A stretch of DNA of 64,000 nt, taken from assembly GCA_947650285.1 (NCBI GenBank), contig CANTFL010000090.1, positions 1,116,001 to 1,180,000 on the forward strand, in the 5' to 3' direction. How positions within the stretch are numbered: position 1 is the first letter of the stretch; every line of letters starts with the position of its first letter. This DNA comes from Hyaloperonospora brassicae (taxonomy: Eukaryota > Oomycota > Peronosporomycetes > Peronosporales > Peronosporaceae). This document shows, one piece after another, positions 57,635-64,000 of this stretch. The notes beneath the pieces are model-generated. The model was not told the DNA's origin, ran no database searches, and saw only the letters and a program-made list of their open reading frames with translations. Position numbers and translations under genes: made by a program.

Positions 57635-60600
57635 ATGGACGCGACGCTGCGCCGCAACTTTGCGCTCGTCGACGCTGGCTTCTGCTTCGTGGCGAAACGC
57701 TGTACGTCGCCGACGGTGCAGAGTGTGCTGCGTGTGGCCAACAGCTTTGGCAGTCCGACGCATCTCACGCGACAGCACGTCGTGGAACTAGCAGCGCATG
57801 CGCCGGACCTCCTTATTTTAGGTCCTCGTGACCCGACTCGGTCACGAGCACTAGGTACGCACGTACATTGCAAGTTATTTATTTTCGTGACGCAGCTGTT
57901 TATTTTTGTGTTGCCAAGTGCGACCAAAATGCTGATTTCCATCGCTACTTCTGTATCGTTTATGCGCGCAGCCGATCTGTATGGTCCGAGTTTCGACCAG
58001 GACAACGGCCTCGAAGTTGTGACATTTCCATTGGTCCCACAGACGAGCCAACGTGCAAGTGCTAAACGAAAACGTCTGTTTGACGCAGCGTTGCAAAAAC
58101 GGGACGAACAACGGGACAAGTGTCTCGTGACGGAGACGAAAGTGGGTGCACAAGTACTACAGGTCGACGAGGACAGAGATCAGCAATTCGAGACGATGGA
58201 CCAGCCCGTTGATGACAAACGACACAATGAGTGGCAGTCGTCGATACTGAACGTGTTGGAGCAAACGGACTTGTACGCGAATCAAATCGTGCATGTCGAG
58301 CGTCGTCACTCGTGCGAAGCTCAGTATCGCCCTCTTGGACCATTGCATCTGTCCCCACGAGTATGTGGAGCTCTCGAGAAGTGCTACGGCATTACACAGC
58401 TGTACTCACACCAGTTTGAAGCCGTTGAAGCGATCGGTCGTAGTGAAAATGTCGTGCTGTCTACAACGACAGCGAGTGGGAAGTCGCTTGCGTACAACAT
58501 GTCAATGTTGGAAATGCTGCTCGAAGACGCAAAAGCGACGTTCGTGTACCTTTTCCCGACGAAAGCGTTGGCGCAAGATCAGCTCAAGTCGTTACGACGA
58601 TTATTAGAAGCTGCCGAACTACCGCTCCATCTTGGCGCGACGTTTGTATGATCATGCGATCGGTTGACTAAGCATGCGGTAGTGTAGTCGTTGCTGAGGA
58701 TCTCGTTGATGCTGCTGCCGTACAGGACGGTGACACGCCCATGAAAAGTCGATCGATGGTAATTCGGGAGACGCGGATATTCTTGACCAATGTAGACATG
58801 CTCCACGTGACAATTCTTCCGCAGCATCGGCACTGGAAGCGGGTGTTTTCGAATCTCAGGTGAGGAATGCAACGGCGAGACTTGTGGCAGTCGTATGGAT
58901 TACTAATACCATGAGACGCCTGCAATGTTGTGATGTAGATTGTTGGTTGTCGATGAAGCGCACATGTACCGCGGTGTGTTTGGATCGCACGTTGCTTGTG
59001 TATTCCGTCGACTGTTCCGCTTATGTGCGCTATATGGCTCAAACCCGCAGGTGGTTTGCTGCTCAGCTACTATACAGAACCCAGAGACACATTTTCGACA
59101 ACTAATGCCGCGGCTTCCGCCCCAGCTTGGTGAATCGGTATCCACATCAGTCAATGACACAACTCGAGGGGATTTGGAGCACGACCTTGGACCACCTAGC
59201 CTGCATTTCTTTCGTCACCGACCGTTAAGAGTGATCACAAAAGACGGAGCGCCGACTGCGGAGAAACTGTTCTGCATTTGGAATCCGAAGGTATCGTGTA
59301 TGAAGAACTCGAACGACACTCGGAAAGACGAGCATGCGTATTGTGAACCCGACTTTTCACGACATGCGACGTCCCGAAATGCGCTGCCGCGGATGGGGCA
59401 GACGACACGAAAGCGTAAACGCACGGATAGTGTAAGTATAACAAACAGAGCAGAAAGAAGAAATGAATGCCAGGAAGTAAACGCTCGTGCTAGTACAAGC
59501 GCGATCTTTCAGGGCTCTCGGATCCTTGCTCGTTTGGTGGAAGCCGAAATCGCCACGCTTCTGTTTTGTCGAAGCCGAAAGCTGACTGAACTAGTTCTTA
59601 TGGGTGTTCACTCGATTCTACGAGCCGACCCCAAGACTCGGCATTTGGTTCGTCGAGTCAGCTCCTATCGTGGTGGGTATACACTGGAATCGCGGCGACG
59701 GATTGAGCAGAGGCTGTTTAGCGGAGATTTGCTTGGAACCGTGGCAACGAACGCACTAGAGCTAGGTATTGACGTTGGCGAATTGGACTGCACGATACAT
59801 CTTGGACTTCCATCGAGCGTCGCATCTTTGTGGCAACAAGCTGGTCGTGCAGGTCGCCGACAGCAGCAATCCGCACAGAAACAAGCCGTTGCGGTCATTG
59901 TGTGCTTCGATTCACCGCTAGACCAGTACTTTGCACAGCAGCAGCACGCCAAGGAGCTTTTCCAGCTGAATCCAGAAGCTGTGAGTTTGAACCCGCTGAA
60001 TCGCCGCGTTCTCGGACAGCACATGTTGTGTGCTGCCCGTGAGTCAGCCCTATACTCGTCACATTCTGGAACAGCTTACATTGATGCATTCGTTTTCGGA
60101 AGACTGGGCGACGGCAAATGCGGCGGTAGCGACAGCAATGGACATGTGGTTGCGTCTGAAGTGCTACAGTCGCTTGTAAAGGAAAACAAACTAATGGAGT
60201 GTTTGGAGTCAGGCAAACGCGCGAGCTATCGAGTGCATTCGTGCATGCCGAAAAAGTTTCGGGCTGTGAGCTTGCGCAGTATCTGTGATGAGATTTACAC
60301 TGTGGTGGTTACGACAAGTAACGCTGTTATCGACGGAGCTAACGGGGAGGTGCTGGATGAGATACCAGGGGACAAAGCCTTTTTCCAAGTGTACCCCAAG
60401 GCGGTGTATCTTCACCAGGCTCAAGAGTACGTGATTACTCGAGTGGACAACGACCTGCGCATAGCGTTCGCAATGAAGTGTCTCGAGCCGCTCACGTACT
60501 TCACATCTTGCCGTGACTCTACGGATCTTGAGGTCGTCCGTATACACAACACCACGCGGCTCGAGCATGGCAGCCAAAATGCGAAACGCGACTGCGTTCT

Positions 60601-61336
60601 GCTCGGCGTCGGCACTGTCTCTATCCTGACTCGAGTGTTTGGGTCAACGATGCTGGAAAAGCGTACGATGCGAGTTCTAGGGTCAAGCGAGTTTTCCTTG
60701 CCTCCTATGCAATCATTTGGAGAGGCTGTATGGCTCGAATTTCCTGCTACACTGCGGCAGCAAGTTGAAGCCAGGGAAGGCGCATCGTGGACCGCGGCAT
60801 TGCACGGTATCGGTCACCTTTTTGTGGCACTGGTTCATCTGTTTATACTTTGCGACGCTGAAGATGTTGGCACCGAGCATGTCAACGAGTTCGAGCGGCG
60901 TGTCAAGTACGACGATTGTTGTATGTAGCGTCTTAACGTTAGTCTACTCACACTTGTGAAACGTTCATTTGGCAGACCAAATCGCGTGACAATCTACGAG
61001 AAGCGCGAGGGAGGATGTGGATTAGTTCCTGAAATCGTGAAGGTGCTTCCGAAGGTATGATGGCTGCCAGTTAGGTTTGCGCGTTCAATTTCTGATGACT
61101 GTTTATGCTGGCTTTTTTTGGAACAGCTGGTCGAAAAGTCGTGGACAATCATAAGTGAATGTGGGTGCTCGGAAGGCTGTCCAGCTTGCATCCAGTCATC
61201 TGGTTGCTCCGAGTACAATCATGTGCTGGATAAGCAAGGGAGTCTTCAAGTGCTCGACTACGTCCGCAAGATCTTTAGACCTCAACGAGACGACAGTCTC
61301 CGTTCGCTGTCGTGCAGGACGGCAACACGCCCATGA
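57635..61336 (+). CDS. HRQ1: HRQ1-type RecQ4-like DNA helicase
   Basis: Hrq1 is a 3'-5' DNA helicase for crosslink repair and telomere upkeep, related to bacterial MrfA and human RECQL4. Six exons, 57635-57854, 57972-58645, 58726-58859, 58939-60924, 60976-61054 and 61127-61336, sum to 3303 nt (1100 aa). Motif I is TTTASGKSLAYN, Ia is FPTKALAQDQ, the DGDTP and LTNVDMLHVTILP segments follow, and motif II is [15 protein letters not shown], with III as CCSATIQNP. Motifs IV-VI are LLFCRSRK, TNALELGIDVGELD and WQQAGRAGRR. The last exon has the C-terminal zinc site CGCSEGCPACIQSSGC of the MrfA/Hrq1 domain. The final 11 or so codons lie within the duplicated segment at 61304-61641, so the natural C terminus is probably altered. 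The frame before the ATG at 57635 begins with TTG. Confidence 0.93.
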
Positions 61337-61641
61337 AAAGTCGATCGATGGTAATTCGGGAGACGCGGATATTCTTGACCAACGTAGACGTGCTCCACGT
61401 GACAATTCTTCCGCAGCATCGGCACTGGAAGCGGGTGTTTTCGAATCTCAGGTGAGGAATGCAACGGCGAGACTTGTGGCAGTCGTACGGATTACTAATA
61501 CCATGAGACGCCTGCAATGTTGTGATGTAGATTGTTGGTTGTCGGTGAAGCGCACATGTACCGCGGTGTGTTTGGATCGCACGTTGCTTGTGTATTCCGT
61601 CGACTGTTCCGCTTATGTGCGGTATACGGCTCGAACCTGCT
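61304..61641 (+). pseudogene. Duplicated fragment of HRQ1 exons 3-4 (with intron)
   Basis: About 340 bases closely copy 58711-59050, including the end of intron 2, exon 3, intron 3 and the start of exon 4 with helicase motif II. The copy lies at the 3' end of the same gene, in the same direction. It carries substitutions, among them GAT to GGT at the motif II aspartate (DEAH becomes GEAH) and changes at the right edge. It cannot make a helicase. It supplies the stop codon of HRQ1 at 61336. Confidence 0.88.
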
Positions 61642-61910
61642 TGCTGACGGTCAGTCGGCTAGTCGCTAGACTTATAGTGAACTATATGGTCCGTTCAATT
61701 ATCCAGTTTGTAATCAGTTGTACAGGTGATTGCGCAAGAAAACTCTTCCGCTATTTTTCGGTCATTTGTGCATTAACAAAGAAGTCTTGATGACTTCAAC
61801 GATAGTGTAGAGACTGGTCATCCAGATGAGCCAAGGTGGAAACGCAGCTGTGTTTTTAGTTCTGTCTTTGTCAGAGTGAACGAAAACATGTCATTCTTGG
61901 ATCCCATTTA

Positions 61911-62353
61911 TGTAACGGGGCACCCACGACTACGTACTGGACTACCAGTACGGAGTTTATCTTTCACTGACAACAGTGAAGGTCAGTGCCCAGCTAGGTG
62001 TAAACACTTACACAGAGGAAGGTCACGACTAAGGCAAAGGCTCTAGTCTCTGGTAAAAGTAAAACTGTCATTTAGGACAATTAAGTCCTACCACTCTTGT
62101 GTCTCTGTTCGTCCTGACTTGATTATATTAATCCAACTAAACGTATGATGACGCCTACTCGCCACCCATTGCGCGCGTCTAGCAGCGATTGGTGGGTGGA
62201 TATCATCACGACATCAACCAATGAGTAGACCCTTCGGTCATCCCAACAACATCATCATCCTTTGTGATATTGTTGAAAGAATATTCAACGTAATATTCTT
62301 TATTGTCATTTTATCCTCAATGACAATTCCATGTAACGGGCTACCCCGTTACA
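61911..62353 (-). repeat. 3' LTR of the second Gypsy element
   Basis: A 443-bp repeat with TGTAACGGGG at 61911 and CCCCGTTACA at 62353. On the minus strand it begins TGTAACGGGGTAGCCCGTTACA, the same terminal hairpin as the LTR at 7395. The central GCGCGCAATGGGTGG block is shared with that LTR in the matching orientation. The five bases outside the left edge are ATTTA; the other end is not in the window, so a target duplication cannot be tested. Confidence 0.85.
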
Positions 62354-62370
62354 TCGACCCCCTTAACTTA
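62354..62370 (-). promoter_or_regulatory. Polypurine tract of the second element
   Basis: On the minus strand AAGTTAAGGGGGTCGA sits directly against the LTR start at 62353. A purine run here primes plus-strand synthesis and confirms that this is the 3' LTR of a minus-strand element. Confidence 0.7.
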
Positions 62371-62481
62371 TAGTCAACGTGTGACTATCAAAACTTTTGT
62401 GGCCACCCGTTGGATGCCAACAGGACGGGGAGCACTTGTTGGTCAGACCCATTCATTCTGAATTTGCCCCGCATAGTTAAC

Positions 62482-64000
62482 ATGTCTATGCGGGGCGATT
62501 CAAAGACGACACAGTCTGCTACCGTGCCAGCCTCTGCAGCAGACGAGTCGTCGTCTGCTGCTCATTCTCTGCTTGCAGCAAGTGTTGCTACAGGCGCATG
62601 TGGTATTGCACCACATGCACACAGTTACCTCGAGCTAGGGGTCAGCTACTCTGACTCGGAAAAGCCTTTAGAGGCATCGCGCTCACCTGCGGTGCCTCGT
62701 TCATCAAGAGACCTGCCGAACGAACGGACTCGCGACATGCGTCACGGTCTGTTCGACAGTGATGATGAATATGGCGATGAGTACGGTTACTCATCACAAC
62801 AGGCAACTCGTGCGCCTTCGCACGAGCGCGTTGACAATGGCGCGAGCCGTCGTCATACTGAAACCCGTGGAACCGGCAAAGGTAGCTCGTCGAAGCGTGA
62901 TGAGCTGAAGCCGTGGCATTTGCCATATCAGCTCATTAATAGCTTGTCTCACGAGACAAGCCAACACCATCGAATACCATTATTCGTTGCGAATGAGCTT
63001 CACGGCTTGAGTTCGAGCGCGAAGAACTTTCGCGCTGAAGAAGACTTTCTTCTCGATGCTTTCCTCAAGCATCGATGGTACAATGGTAACTAAAAGCGTG
63101 ACAAGGCCTCGCTTTTGGCGGCGTGGAACGCGTTCGTCCAAAATGTCAAGAATTTTGGACGACAAGGATGGATCCAAAAGCTTGAAGCAGTACGCATCAA
63201 GTTTGAAAAGCGAACGCCAACCGGTGCAAGGTACCGGCTGCATCGTTTGTCGAGTAAGGCATGCATCCCTTGCCTCACTTGGGGTGATACTTGTGCGAGT
63301 TGTGTTGACAACTCGCAACGTGCACATAGGAACGTCGATTCCCTAAGTTCGCCCTGGGGAAGGGCACACATCTCGGCCGAGATGCGGGACGCGATTGCAA
63401 ACTTGCAATCCGTCTACAAGCGCCAAAAGCGAATGTTTACCGATGGGTCCTCGGACCTATCGGATGAGTCTCGCCGTACTGGTGGACGAGACCCTCAACA
63501 TCAGCCATCAGCTGGGATCGAGGTTCCCAGATGTCATACGATGGTGGATACCCACGCCAGCGGACAAGGTAACTTGTCCGCTACCCGTTCTTCACTCGGT
63601 GGCTCAAGATACGCCCCACGTGAAAGCGTCGACCACCGTGAGAATACATCAGTGGTTCCGGTGGCGGTGGAAATACACGATCCGGCTCAGCTGCCGGGCC
63701 TGCAGGAGACTTTGGGTAACTATGAACGTTACCTGACCGAGTTGAGAGAGGACGTCGATTACGAGTACGATCGTCGACACGACTCGTTGGCGACCGTGCG
63801 ACGCTTTTGTACCGATCGGGAGAAAGACCGATCGGAATTCGCGTTCGCTCAGCTTGAAAACGAACGCGAGAAGCGTCATTTGAGCGACGGGCTGCAGGCG
63901 GCTCGTCGCGAGGCTGAGTTACTGAAGGGCGAGCTTGAGTGTTTGATCCGTGATCACAAGAATCTGTTGGGGAATCTTGAGTGTGCCGGCTATCTCCGTT
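62482..64000 (+). CDS. Antisense frame of the second Gypsy element: coiled-coil protein (partial, one stop)
   Basis: From the ATG at 62482 a single frame stays open to the window end (506 codons) except for one TAA at 63091. It starts in the element's 3' spacer, antisense to pol, and from 63437 it covers the opposite strand of pol. Residues 1-140 are Ser/Ala/acidic and low-complexity, followed by a KPWHLPYQL turn and an acidic/aromatic helix region to the stop. Beyond it come WNAFVQNVKNFGRQ, a cysteine group (CIPCLTWGDTCASC) and, from 63670, a long heptad-like coiled coil (EFAFAQLENEREKRHL). It aligns with the minus frame at 5538-7258. The function is unknown; I recognise no family. Gag- or chromatin-type roles are guesses. 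Confidence 0.7.
63437..64000 (-). pseudogene. C-terminal end of pol with chromodomain (second element)
   Basis: On the minus strand an Arg/Pro/Ser-rich linker ends in FPPPPEPLMYSHGGRRFHVG. A chromodomain follows (SYLVRWRGYPPSYDIWEP, about 63560-63500) and the usual tail QLMADVEGLVHQYGETHP, with the stop at 63437-63439. One in-frame stop lies in the loop of the chromodomain (NG, stop, RTS). The integrase and RT would lie to the right, outside the window. The same bases are read on + by the antisense frame. Confidence 0.85.

Larger units (their letters stand above)
61911..64000 (-). mobile_element. Second Ty3/Gypsy element, 3' end (minus strand), truncated by the window
   Basis: The order read on the minus strand is chromodomain end of pol (64000 to 63437), spacer, polypurine tract (62370 to 62354) and 3' LTR (62353 to 61911). 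The rest of the element lies beyond the window. The chromodomain frame is open except for one stop, and the LTR ends are intact, so this copy is younger than the one at 1-7866. It shares LTR termini, the TGTAACGGG hairpin and the antisense frame with that copy. Confidence 0.88.

Overview
The window is nuclear DNA of an oomycete, probably a plant-associated member of the Peronosporales. The evidence is: genes packed 140-500 bp apart with short GT-AG introns (about 60-135 bp); three proteins built from the oomycete-expanded WRKY19-like Cys/His zinc finger repeat (HGGG spacers); a small secreted protein with a degenerate RXLR-dEER leader; and decayed Ty3/Gypsy and Copia elements typical of these genomes. 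The species cannot be named from the sequence.

Layout. 1-7866: an old Ty3/Gypsy element on + (gag, protease, RT, RNase H, integrase, chromodomain, 3' LTR), carrying a long antisense frame over its 3' end. 7867-11321: gene-free, with a pair of long inverted repeats. 11322-24192: TsaE(-), UFD2/E4 ubiquitin ligase(+), a Copia gag relic(-), aminoacylase-1(-), a TPR-like/zinc protein(+) and an oomycete orphan(+). 24719-29261: two WRKY19-like zinc finger genes(-). 30380-39959: COQ2(-), WDR89-like WD40 protein(+) and an 11-exon APC6/CDC16(-). 39960-45512: gene-poor. 45513-53034: RXLR-like secreted protein(+), a third WRKY19-like gene(-), ethanolamine/cholinephosphotransferase(-) and DDX47-type helicase(-). 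55616-61336: RagC/GTR2 GTPase(-), divergent from an HRQ1-type helicase(+). 61304-61641: a duplicated piece of the HRQ1 gene. 61911-64000: the 3' end of a second Gypsy element, on the minus strand.

Multiexon models were built by joining exons at GT-AG borders with conserved protein sequence on both sides. In every multiexon model the summed exon length is a multiple of three (for example APC6 2313 nt, HRQ1 3303 nt, RagC 1068 nt). Most genes are housekeeping and unrelated in function. Several are arranged head-to-head with short shared promoters.

The most unusual signal is in the two Gypsy elements. Both place a long antisense open frame, predicted to encode an acidic/basic coiled-coil protein, between the polypurine tract and pol. 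In both copies it runs through the chromodomain-coding end of pol on the opposite strand. The frame aligns between the two diverged copies, so the DNA looks double-coding rather than a chance overlap.
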